NCBI GenBank assembly: GCA_902616595.1
Contig: CACMTJ010000006.1
Location: 1-60,537, forward strand
Length of the DNA: 60,537 nucleotides
From: an uncultured Prochlorococcus sp.
GTDB taxonomy: Bacteria; Cyanobacteriota; Cyanobacteriia; PCC-6307; Cyanobiaceae
Reading direction: 5' to 3'
Part shown: positions 53,197-60,537 of the stretch, in pieces
Layout of the letters: every line of letters starts with the position of its first letter
How positions within the stretch are numbered: the first letter of the stretch is position 1
The notes under the pieces: model-generated
Database searches by the model: none
What the model saw: the letters and a program-made list of their open reading frames with translations, nothing else
What the model was told of the DNA's origin: nothing
Made by a program: the position numbers and the translations under genes

Positions 53197-53877
53197 ATGG
53201 CTAAGTTGCATGATATGCGTTTAAAGCTCTTAATTCAACAAGAGCATGAACGCATTTCTAAGTCTCAACCTAATGATTTAGATCTTTCAGTAGTTCAAGC
53301 AAGATGCCTGTGCTGGCTTGCTCTATTGGCGGAAGCTCACGAAGATCAAGCAAATGATGCTGAAAAAAGAGGCGATGCAGAGCAAGCAATGGGATGGTTT
53401 GCTGATTCTATGAGGCTGAGAGATGTAATCAATCTTGTAACAACTATTGAAATTCCCTATGCTAGTGAAAATGAAACATCTTTCATTGATGATGATGTTG
53501 AAAATTCTTATGAAAATAATGAAGTAGAGTCTTATACAGAAACAACACTTAGTCCAACCAATAATTTCGCAAACTTCAGCCTTCCTAATTCTTCAAAAGA
53601 GACTTCTGAAAGAGATACAGTAAGTGAAGTTGACATTGATAGATTTAAGAATATTGCTCAATCACTTGAGAAACATTGTGAGAAAATTAGTAATTTAATC
53701 AAGATTCATGACCAGAAGTTAGAAGAGCAAGCTTTAGTGGATGAAAAATTATTTGAAAAGATTAATCTTATTAAAAATAAAAGTAAAAATCATAATGATA
53801 CTGAAGTTGAAACTATTGAAGATTCTCTCTTATGGGCAAGAAAAAAATTTGACATGTTAAAACGTAAGGCTAGTTAA
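53197..53877 (+). CDS. Coiled-coil protein of unknown function
   Basis: A 226-residue protein I do not recognise. Residues 1-85 are helical and well formed, with LSVVQARCLCWLALLAEAHEDQAND and a following GDAEQAMGWFADSMRLRD that resembles a helical-hairpin repeat. Residues 95-145 are acidic and Ser/Thr/Asn-rich, probably disordered. The C-terminal 80 residues look like a coiled coil. Codon use matches the genome. A second unknown gene follows 78 bp later. Confidence 0.72.
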   Translation: MAKLHDMRLKLLIQQEHERISKSQPNDLDLSVVQARCLCWLALLAEAHEDQANDAEKRGDAEQAMGWFADSMRLRDVINLVTTIEIPYASENETSFIDDDVENSYENNEVESYTETTLSPTNNFANFSLPNSSKETSERDTVSEVDIDRFKNIAQSLEKHCEKISNLIKIHDQKLEEQALVDEKLFEKINLIKNKSKNHNDTEVETIEDSLLWARKKFDMLKRKAS

Positions 53878-53955
53878 AAATTCTTCTTCTTTCTTCTCAA
53901 TATTCAACTTTTATACCTTTTAGTGCGATGATAGTAACAGATATTTTTTATTGTT

Positions 53956-54411
53956 TTGACTGATCAACCATGTCAATGCTCTGATTGTCAGAGATTTTAT
54001 AAAGAGCATGATCGTCTTATTAGAGAATTTCCTACCTTTAAGCAGCAACAAGAATTGAATTGGGCATCTATTCAATCTTTCAGAACTCTTTGCACAAAAA
54101 TTACTGATGAGTTGCAGAGAGAATTATCTGAAAGAGAATCAAATGGAGATATCTGTCTAGAAGAAAAACATATTTCTGACACAGAAATTACTGAAGCTTT
54201 AGATGAACTTGAAAGTGTTAATGCCTATTTATATTCAATTGAAGCATTAATGGAAAGAATATTTGATACAAAAATTTCCAACAACATTGAATCTAAATTT
54301 AAAGAAATTGCAAATGAATTAGCTCCAGACCCATTAAATATGGATCGATTAATTTTGAATAGATTATTTCACCAAACCCCAGATTCACCTGATAAGAAAA
54401 ATATTAATTAG
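53956..54411 (+). CDS. Small cysteine-cluster protein of unknown function
   Basis: A 151-residue protein of unknown function, starting with TTG. The N-terminus has three close cysteines (Cys6, Cys8, Cys11 in CQCSDCQRF), a possible metal site, and the rest is acidic and mostly helical (FRTLCTKITDELQRELSERE, ESVNAYLYSIEALMERIF). It overlaps the convergent glgP by 8 bp. Pairing with the previous gene hints at a shared role, which is inference only. Confidence 0.68.
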   Translation: MTDQPCQCSDCQRFYKEHDRLIREFPTFKQQQELNWASIQSFRTLCTKITDELQRELSERESNGDICLEEKHISDTEITEALDELESVNAYLYSIEALMERIFDTKISNNIESKFKEIANELAPDPLNMDRLILNRLFHQTPDSPDKKNIN

Positions 54412-56968
54412 TTAACTCTTCTACATCGCAAGTAATTTCAACTGGCATTGGAGATACCTTCCAAATAGATTTACAGTATTCTCTAATAGATCGATCAGAA
54501 GAAAAATATCCTGATCTCGCAGTATTTAATAATGCCATTTTATTCCAAGCTTTTTTATTATTCCAGCATTCACTGACTACATCCTGTTTGTTTAGGTAGT
54601 CTTCAAAGTCAGCCATAACAAAGAATGGATCATGTCCAGTCAAGCTATTTAATAAAGGTTTAAATAATTCTTTATCACCATTGCTAAAGTGGCCTATTTC
54701 GATGAGGTGTATAACCTCTTTAAGTTCTGGACATTGATCAATAAAAGTTTTTGGGGAATAATTATTGTTTTTTAAATCCATAATTTCGCTTTCAGTTTTA
54801 CCAAACAGAAAGAAATTCTCTTTTTTCACAAGATCTCTTAATTCCACATTCGCTCCATCTAAGGTTCCAATCGTTAAAGCTCCATTCATGGCAAACTTCA
54901 TATTTCCAGTTCCAGATGCTTCTTTTCCAGCAGTTGAGATTTGTTCCGAAAGATCCGTTGCAGGATAAACTATTTCACCAAGTTTAACGTTATAGTCTGG
55001 TAGAAAAACAACTCTTAATAAACCATCCATATCTGGATCAGAATTAACCACATCAGCAATACCATTAATGAATCTAATCATTAGCTTTGCCATAAAGTAA
55101 CCTGGGGCAGCTTTACCTCCAAATATTATTGTTCTTGGGACTTCATACTTGTTTGTATCATTTTTGATCCTTAAGTATTGCGCAATAATTTGTAGGGCGT
55201 TTAAATGTTGCCTTTTATATTGATGAATTCTTTTTACTTGCACATCAAATAAACTTGATGGATCTACAAGTATTCCAGTTTTCGAATGGATAAAGCTGGC
55301 TAATTTTCTTTTGCCATTTAGTTTGGTTTCCTCAAATCTTTCCAAAAAATGGTTGTCATCTTTTTTTTCTTCTAACTTCTTAAGAAGTTCCATATTTGTT
55401 ATCCAGTTTGGACCAACTTCTTCTTCTAAAAGGTTCGATAGTGATGGATTAGAGAGGGCAACCCATCTCCTTGGAGTAACTCCATTAGTTACATTTGTAA
55501 ATTTTTCAGGCCACAGAGCTGCGAATTCAGGCAGAAGTTGTCTTTTGATTAGATCTGAGTGGAGAGCTGCAACACCATTTATGTGATGTGCACCAATTGT
55601 AGCTAAATGAGCCATCCGAACTGATTTCGAGCCTTCTTCATCAATTATTGAGAGTTTTTGAAGGATTTTGTCATCACCTGGATAACGTAGTCTTAATTGT
55701 TGTAGAAATCTCCAATTAATTTCATAAATAATTTCTAAATGTCTAGGAAGAAGATCATTAAATAAATTTAAATCCCATTTTTCTAAAGCTTCTGGCAGTA
55801 ATGTGTGGTTTGTGTATGCAACTGAGGAAGTTGTGATGTTCCAAGCTTTATCCCAACCTATTTGATATTGGTCAATTAGAAGTCGCATTAATTCTGCAAC
55901 AGCTATGGCAGGATGGGTATCATTTAATTGGACTGTCCAGTGCTTAGGGAATTCTGTTATTGGTATTGATCTTTTCTCAAGGCTTCTCAGCATATCCTGA
56001 AGAGAACAGCTTACAAAGAAGTGTTGTTGTTTGAGTCTTAATCTTCTACCTTCGTCTGTTCCATCATTTGGATATAGAACTTTTGAAAGGGTTTCAGAGG
56101 CAACTTTTTCTTCTACTGCTCCATAGTAATCACCAATATTGAAAGCATAAAAGTCAAAACTTTCTGTTGCATCAGCTCTCCAGAGTCTTAATCTGTCACA
56201 TGTATTTACCCTGTATCCTAAGACTGGAACATCATGAGGGACACCTATTGCATGTTCAGAAGGTATCCATCTTGATCTGTAATTTCCTTTATCGTCTCTA
56301 TAACTTTCAGTTCTTCCTCCAAAGCCAACAAAACATGATTCATCAGGTTGTGGAAGTTCCCAAGGCCATCCACCTTTTAGCCATTTGTCAGTAACTTCAA
56401 CTTGCCAACCATCTCTGATTAATTGATTGAATATGCCAAATTCGTAGCGAATACCATAACCAACTGCTGGCACTTGTAGAGATGCTAATGATTCCATATA
56501 GCATGCAGCAAGTCTACCAAGACCACCATTACCTAATCCAGGCTCTTCCTCTACTTCGAGTATTGTTGATAAAGATTCAATACCAAATCTTTTTAATGCA
56601 TCTTCCGCTTCTTGAGTTATGCCAAGATTGAGGAGGTTATTACTTAATTGAGGACCTATTAAAAATTCTGCGGATAAGTAAGCTACAGTTTTTTGTGGTT
56701 TTTTTCTTATGACCTCTTGGCTGGCTAAGTATCTTGTCATTAGCCTATCTTTAACTGCGTAACTCAAAGCCATATATAAGTCGTGAGGACTTGCAGAGGT
56801 TGCTAACTTTCCAAGAGTGTAGAAAAGATGGGCTGTCATTCCTTGAAAAACAGCATCTGAATCCATCCCAGCTTTCTCAGGATCTAAATAGCAGCCAGGG
56901 GTAGGCAAGCGCAGATCGAAGGGTTCGTTGGAATTCATTGGATTAGCCATATAACAGACAATAGCCAT
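54404..56968 (-). CDS. glgP: Glycogen phosphorylase
   Basis: Releases glucose 1-phosphate from glycogen, feeding the cell at night. The 854-residue product has NGGLGRLAACYMESLA, LNDTHPAIAVAELMR, NVTNGVTPRRW and the pyridoxal-phosphate segment EASGTGNMKFAMNGALTIG with the binding lysine. In-frame ATGs at 56950 and 56938 follow the longest start at 56968; the conserved part begins near MNSNEPFDLRLP, so 56938 may be the true start. It diverges from the CPA2 antiporter. Confidence 0.95.
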   Translation of the reverse strand: MAIVCYMANPMNSNEPFDLRLPTPGCYLDPEKAGMDSDAVFQGMTAHLFYTLGKLATSASPHDLYMALSYAVKDRLMTRYLASQEVIRKKPQKTVAYLSAEFLIGPQLSNNLLNLGITQEAEDALKRFGIESLSTILEVEEEPGLGNGGLGRLAACYMESLASLQVPAVGYGIRYEFGIFNQLIRDGWQVEVTDKWLKGGWPWELPQPDESCFVGFGGRTESYRDDKGNYRSRWIPSEHAIGVPHDVPVLGYRVNTCDRLRLWRADATESFDFYAFNIGDYYGAVEEKVASETLSKVLYPNDGTDEGRRLRLKQQHFFVSCSLQDMLRSLEKRSIPITEFPKHWTVQLNDTHPAIAVAELMRLLIDQYQIGWDKAWNITTSSVAYTNHTLLPEALEKWDLNLFNDLLPRHLEIIYEINWRFLQQLRLRYPGDDKILQKLSIIDEEGSKSVRMAHLATIGAHHINGVAALHSDLIKRQLLPEFAALWPEKFTNVTNGVTPRRWVALSNPSLSNLLEEEVGPNWITNMELLKKLEEKKDDNHFLERFEETKLNGKRKLASFIHSKTGILVDPSSLFDVQVKRIHQYKRQHLNALQIIAQYLRIKNDTNKYEVPRTIIFGGKAAPGYFMAKLMIRFINGIADVVNSDPDMDGLLRVVFLPDYNVKLGEIVYPATDLSEQISTAGKEASGTGNMKFAMNGALTIGTLDGANVELRDLVKKENFFLFGKTESEIMDLKNNNYSPKTFIDQCPELKEVIHLIEIGHFSNGDKELFKPLLNSLTGHDPFFVMADFEDYLNKQDVVSECWNNKKAWNKMALLNTARSGYFSSDRSIREYCKSIWKVSPMPVEITCDVEELTN

Positions 56969-57000
56969 TTTTAAGAAAATTTCTTTGTTGTAACTTCAGA

Positions 57001-57014
57001 TCAACACTTGTTGA
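57001..57014 (+). repeat. Upstream hairpin in the antiporter leader
   Basis: TCAACA-CT-TGTTGA is a perfect 6-bp inverted repeat with a 2-base loop, followed by a T-rich run (57016-57030). It is in the divergent spacer between glgP and the antiporter, about 45 bases before the terminator-like hairpin. Confidence 0.35.
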
Positions 57015-57057
57015 GTATTTTTGCTTTTTTCTTACATATTTCTTAAAGTGGGCCCTC

Positions 57058-57092
57058 AATAAACTATCTTCCAATTAGGTAGTTTATTTTTT
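57058..57092 (+). terminator. Terminator-like hairpin directly before the antiporter gene
   Basis: AATAAACTA (57058-57066) pairs perfectly with TAGTTTATT (57080-57088); two more inner pairs (one G-T) are possible. A run of six T (57087-57092) follows. It ends 8 bases before the antiporter ATG. No plus-strand protein gene precedes it, since glgP runs the other way, so it would terminate a leader or small RNA. Confidence 0.5.
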
Positions 57093-57100
57093 ACACTTAA

Positions 57101-58468
57101 ATGTACTCTTTACTTGCTGAATTAAGTGCACATGATTTAGAAGTTGCTGAAACGTTGGTCGGAGTTATAAGATTTTTATTGATCTTTTTAGCAGCAAGAG
57201 CATTAGCAGAAGTATTAGTAAGACTAAGTTTGCCAACGATTGTAGGTGAGCTTCTTGCAGGTGTTGTAATAGGAGCATCAGGATTCCATTTATTGATACC
57301 GCCCTCAGCTGGAACTGAACTAAATGAGGGACTTGTAAATGTTATTAGTTCATTAGCGTCAATCCCCCCAGAAGCAGTACCAGATGTTTATTTTGAAAGC
57401 TTTCCCTCGCTCCAAGCAGTAGCAACACTTGGTTTATATGCACTTTTATTTTTAACAGGCTTAGAAAGTGAGTTAGAGGAATTGGTAGCTGTCGGTGCTC
57501 AGGCTTTTACTGTTGCTATGGCTGGCGTAATTTTACCTTTTGCGTTTGGAACTCTTGGATTAATGTTTATTTTCCAAGTAGATCTAATTCCAGCAGTTTT
57601 TGCTGGAGCATCTATGACTGCCACAAGTATAGGAATTACAGCAAGTGTTTTCGGTGAATTGGGATATTTGAAAACTAGAGAAGGACAGATTGTTATTGGT
57701 GCAGCAGTGTTAGACGATATTTTGGGAATTGTTATTCTGGCAGTTGTAGTCGCTCTTGCTGCCGGGGGTACTTTAGAAATTGCTCCCATTGTTAAATTAG
57801 TTGCAGCAGCTGTAGTGTTTGTTATTGCTGCTATTGCATTAAGTAGAACAGCTGCTCCAGGTTTTGATTGGTTATTAGATAGATTAAAGGCTCCCGGAGC
57901 CGTGGTGGTAGCTTCTTTTGTAATACTTGTATTGTGTTGTTTCGTGGCAACAGCCATTGGATTGGAAGCAGCTTTAGGGGCTTTTGCAGCTGGATTGATT
58001 CTTAGTAGTTCTAAAAATAATCATGCAATACAACAATCTGTTTTACCTTTAGTTTCCTTATTCGCAACTATTTTCTTTGTATTAGTTGGAGCTGGAATGG
58101 ATTTATCTGTTATCAATCCACTTGATCCAACAAGCAGATCAGCTCTTGTAGTTGCAGGATTTTTATTAGTTGTTGCGATTATTGGAAAAATTGCAGCTGG
58201 ATGGGTATTTTCAAGTGATAAACCTACAAATAGATTAGTTGTAGGTTTGGGTATGATGCCTAGAGGAGAGGTTGGTTTAATTTTTCTTGGGCTAGGAACA
58301 AGCGCTAAGTTATTAACTCCTTCTCTTGAAGCAGCTATTTTATTAATGGTTATAGGAACTACATTTCTTGCACCTGTACTCTTAAGAATTGTTCTAAAAG
58401 ATAAGCCCCCAAATGATGGCAATAAAATTTCAGATGATGTTGCAGCTGATCCTGTGGGTCTTCTTTAG
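57101..58468 (+). CDS. CPA2-family cation/proton antiporter
   Basis: A 455-residue membrane protein with about 12 hydrophobic spans of the monovalent cation:proton antiporter 2 family. Characteristic segments are LPTIVGELLAGVVIGASG, the LTGLESELEEL loop, and GAAVLDDILGIVILAVVVAL with the paired aspartates needed for ion exchange. Likely role is Na+ or K+ export and pH control at the plasma or thylakoid membrane; the specific ion cannot be read. The 8-base gap after a terminator-like hairpin is odd. Confidence 0.85.
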   Translation: MYSLLAELSAHDLEVAETLVGVIRFLLIFLAARALAEVLVRLSLPTIVGELLAGVVIGASGFHLLIPPSAGTELNEGLVNVISSLASIPPEAVPDVYFESFPSLQAVATLGLYALLFLTGLESELEELVAVGAQAFTVAMAGVILPFAFGTLGLMFIFQVDLIPAVFAGASMTATSIGITASVFGELGYLKTREGQIVIGAAVLDDILGIVILAVVVALAAGGTLEIAPIVKLVAAAVVFVIAAIALSRTAAPGFDWLLDRLKAPGAVVVASFVILVLCCFVATAIGLEAALGAFAAGLILSSSKNNHAIQQSVLPLVSLFATIFFVLVGAGMDLSVINPLDPTSRSALVVAGFLLVVAIIGKIAAGWVFSSDKPTNRLVVGLGMMPRGEVGLIFLGLGTSAKLLTPSLEAAILLMVIGTTFLAPVLLRIVLKDKPPNDGNKISDDVAADPVGLL

Positions 58469-58510
58469 TAAATAAGTTTATTAGAATCAATGAAGATAAA
58501 TTTTCAATGA

Positions 58511-59410
58511 ATGGAAAAGTTAGCCCTGATAGATAGTGATTTAAATTATAACTGGAATTTTTTAAATTACCCAATTCATACAGTTTCCGCTAAGCCCGAG
58601 CAAACATCAAAAGAATGTGCAATTTTATTGATTCATGGTTTCGGCGCTTCTACGGATCATTGGAGATTTAATATTCCTATTTTGAGTACAAAATACGAAG
58701 TTCATGCTATGGATTTACTCGGTTTTGGAAAAAGTCCTAAGCCTCAAGACGTCGAATACTCAGGATCTTTATGGAAAGATCAGGTTGTCGCTTATGTAAA
58801 AGAGAAAATAAAAAAACCTACAATTGTTGTTGGAAATTCATTAGGTGGTTATGCCGCATTAGCAGCTGGGGCAGAATTAAATGAGCTAAACGCAGGAGTG
58901 ATCTTACTTAATGCTGCTGGATATTTTAGTGAAGAAAAAACTATCAAAAAGAATATAATGCAAACTTCAATTGAAACAGTTGCCGGCATATTTTTGAAAA
59001 ATATTGTTCTTCAACGTTTGATTTTTGAAAATATGAGAAATCCAAAAAATATTAAAAAAACGTTGAATCAAGTTTATGTTGATAAAAAAAATGTTGATGA
59101 TTTTTTAGTTGAGTCAATAAGAAAGCCTTCCCTAGATTTCGGAGCTTTTAATGTTTTTAGAAGTGTATTTAACCCATCAGGTCCTCAGGGATTGCCATTG
59201 GATAAGCTATTCGCAAAACTAAATGCGCCATTATTACTTCTTTGGGGAGGGAAAGATCCATGGATGAACACTCCAAAAAAAAGAAATCTATATAAAAAAT
59301 TTACACCAAAGAATACAAAAGAAATTATTCTTGATGCAGGACATTGTCCTCATGATGAGATACCTGAATTAGTTAATCAGCATATTTTGGATTGGGTTGA
59401 TTCTCTGTAA
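58511..59410 (+). CDS. Alpha/beta hydrolase, pheophytinase-like
   Basis: A 299-residue hydrolase with IHGFGASTDHWRFN (41-54), nucleophile elbow GNSLGGYAAL (Ser110), WGGKDPW (Asp249) and GHCPHDE (His278). The combination GNSLGGY with a following GVILLNAAG and GHCPHDE is close in style to plant pheophytinase and chlorophyll dephytylase. It is related to the gene at 29650-30564. The start ATG at 58511 is 42 bp after the antiporter stop, and an epimerase-like gene follows after 9 bp. Confidence 0.82.
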   Translation: MEKLALIDSDLNYNWNFLNYPIHTVSAKPEQTSKECAILLIHGFGASTDHWRFNIPILSTKYEVHAMDLLGFGKSPKPQDVEYSGSLWKDQVVAYVKEKIKKPTIVVGNSLGGYAALAAGAELNELNAGVILLNAAGYFSEEKTIKKNIMQTSIETVAGIFLKNIVLQRLIFENMRNPKNIKKTLNQVYVDKKNVDDFLVESIRKPSLDFGAFNVFRSVFNPSGPQGLPLDKLFAKLNAPLLLLWGGKDPWMNTPKKRNLYKKFTPKNTKEIILDAGHCPHDEIPELVNQHILDWVDSL

Positions 59411-59419
59411 GTAATTATT

Positions 59420-60274
59420 GTGAAACTTGAATTATCTAATAAGGAACAAGGAATTTTTGTCTTTCAATTGGATAAAAATAATTACATTAAATTTTGTCCT
59501 GAAAGAGGAGGCGTTATTACAAATTGGGTGTCGGATGGTAATGAAATACTTTATTTCGATGAAACAAGATTTATGGATAAGGCAAAAAGTATTAGGGGAG
59601 GCATTCCAATCTTGTTTCCAATTTGTGGAAATCTCAATACCTCTAGTTCAGTATTTGGAAATGATTATTTGCAATTACCGCAACATGGTTTCGCTAGGGA
59701 TTTGAAATGGCAGTACTCCTTCAATGAAAATGAAAAATTTTTATGTTTATTCTTAAATGCGTCTAAAAAAACCAAAAAATATTATCCTTTCGATTTCGAA
59801 CTACAAATAGAAGTTATCTTAAAAATTAACTCTTTAGAATTTGAAATTACAATCTATAACAAAACAGACTTTACTATGCCTATAAATTTTGGTTTGCATC
59901 CCTATTTTAAAATTTCAGATTTTAAAAATTTAGAGTTTTTTGATAATCCACTTAATTGTCAGGATCAAGAAAGAAATACTATAAGTAATACTTTAGATGA
60001 ATTAAACAAAATTAATTTAGGAGTTGATCTACTTATGTATGCTTCCGGCAGAAGCTCTTTTCGAGATAAAATTTTAAAAAGAGAGGTAACTTTAAATCAT
60101 CCATATCCTTTTGATCTAGGCGTTATTTGGAGTGATCCTCCAAGAAAAATGATATGTCTCGAACCTTGGACTAGTCCCCGAAATTCTTTTGTTGATGGAT
60201 TTAGAAACATTATGATTCCTTCAAATGATAGTAAAAGGTTAAATGCCTCAATACAAATAAAATCTCTTAAGTAA
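59420..60274 (+). CDS. Aldose 1-epimerase-like protein
   Basis: A 284-residue galactose-mutarotase-type beta protein starting at GTG. Expected catalytic histidines are in QHGFARDLKW and FGLHPYF, with a glutamate in CLEPWTSP. This form resembles D-hexose-6-phosphate mutarotases as much as free-sugar epimerases, so the sugar is uncertain. It is 9 bp after the hydrolase and 13 bp before a sugar-acid kinase. Confidence 0.8.
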   Translation: MKLELSNKEQGIFVFQLDKNNYIKFCPERGGVITNWVSDGNEILYFDETRFMDKAKSIRGGIPILFPICGNLNTSSSVFGNDYLQLPQHGFARDLKWQYSFNENEKFLCLFLNASKKTKKYYPFDFELQIEVILKINSLEFEITIYNKTDFTMPINFGLHPYFKISDFKNLEFFDNPLNCQDQERNTISNTLDELNKINLGVDLLMYASGRSSFRDKILKREVTLNHPYPFDLGVIWSDPPRKMICLEPWTSPRNSFVDGFRNIMIPSNDSKRLNASIQIKSLK

Positions 60275-60287
60275 TTTTGCAATACTT

Positions 60288-60537
60288 ATGAAATTTGTCG
60301 TTATAGATGATGATCCCACAGGCTCTCAAACTGTTCACGATTGCTTATTACTGCTTAAGTGGGACTGCTCAACTTTAGCTAAAGGTTTTGAATCTAAATC
60401 TAATTTATTTTTTATTTTGGCTAATACGAGGTCACTATCGGAAAATGATGCGAAATCAATAATAGAGGAAATTTGCAAAAATCTTAAGACTGTAATTACT
60501 TCTCAAGCCTATGAAGAAGAAATTATTTTTATAAGTA
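60288..60537 (+). CDS. Four-carbon acid sugar kinase family protein, 5' part
   Basis: The open frame from ATG at 60288 reaches the right edge, giving 83 codons of the N-terminal domain. DDDPTGSQTVHD and LANTRSLS are hallmarks of the DUF1537 family, whose members phosphorylate acid sugars such as threonate and erythronate. The ATP-binding C-terminal domain would lie beyond the window. It is the third gene of a tight run with the hydrolase and the epimerase-like gene. Confidence 0.85.
   Translation, partial: MKFVVIDDDPTGSQTVHDCLLLLKWDCSTLAKGFESKSNLFFILANTRSLSENDAKSIIEEICKNLKTVITSQAYEEEIIFIS

Overview
The window looks like a stretch of chromosome from a high-light-adapted Prochlorococcus or a very close marine picocyanobacterium. 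The evidence is the very AT-rich sequence, near-absent spacers, frequent 1-4 bp gene overlaps, photosystem genes (psbZ, psaC), an NDH-1 subunit (ndhS), a plastid-type Ycf23 protein, an RpaB-type response regulator and a cyanobacterial-type RNase P RNA. I see no insertion sequence, prophage, CRISPR array, rRNA operon or clear horizontally acquired island. It reads as streamlined core genome, so the interesting signals are mostly in leaders, small proteins and residue-level changes. No stretch longer than 300 bases lacks a gene: the largest gap between proteins (52606-53196) holds rnpB and a tRNA.

Layout. 1-12.9 kb: trigger factor (cut by the left edge) diverges from asd-dapA-rnj; tilS, ycf23, uvrB, lysC, holA and cobH follow, so three aspartate-pathway enzymes (lysC, asd, dapA) lie within 11 kb. 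12.9-24 kb: mutS, psbZ-ribH, tRNA-Gly, an NTF2-like protein, a GNAT acetyltransferase, secA, then a leftward run miaA-infC-GntR regulator-cysE. 24-29.7 kb: gyrB, an exported SH3-like protein, two small CrcB/Fluc subunits, mgtE and a group 2 sigma factor. 29.7-43.6 kb: an alpha/beta hydrolase, a PfkB sugar kinase, tsaE, ahcY, a DedA protein, ssb, mreBCD, rpaB, lysS, smpB, ruvB, a TPR protein, an M20 amidohydrolase and a small membrane protein. 43.6-52.6 kb: a TPP riboswitch and thiC, then tktA, fabF, acpP, psaC, glmS, rimM, ndhS and rnc. 52.6-60.5 kb: rnpB, tRNA-Arg, two unrecognised proteins, glgP, a CPA2 antiporter, and a run of alpha/beta hydrolase, aldose-1-epimerase-like protein and a four-carbon acid sugar kinase cut by the right edge.

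How the parts fit. Several neighbours share a process: lysC/asd/dapA (lysine and threonine synthesis), fabF/acpP (fatty acid elongation), mreBCD (cell shape), gyrB with ion-homeostasis membrane proteins, and rnpB/rnc (RNA processing). ThiC makes the thiamin precursor and the convergent tktA encodes a thiamin-diphosphate enzyme.

The observations I rate highest are a terminator-like hairpin in the leader of the CPA2 antiporter gene, a palindromic shared -10 region driving rnpB and tRNA-Arg in opposite directions across 38 bp, a thiC riboswitch with a visible competing pairing, an asymmetric CrcB pair, a glutamate replacing a metal-binding aspartate in RNase III, and two pheophytinase-like hydrolases. 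I did not find a convincing entirely new multi-gene system; the best uncharacterised protein candidates are the pair at 53197-54411 and the regulator next to cysE. All assignments are from reading the sequence, with no database search.
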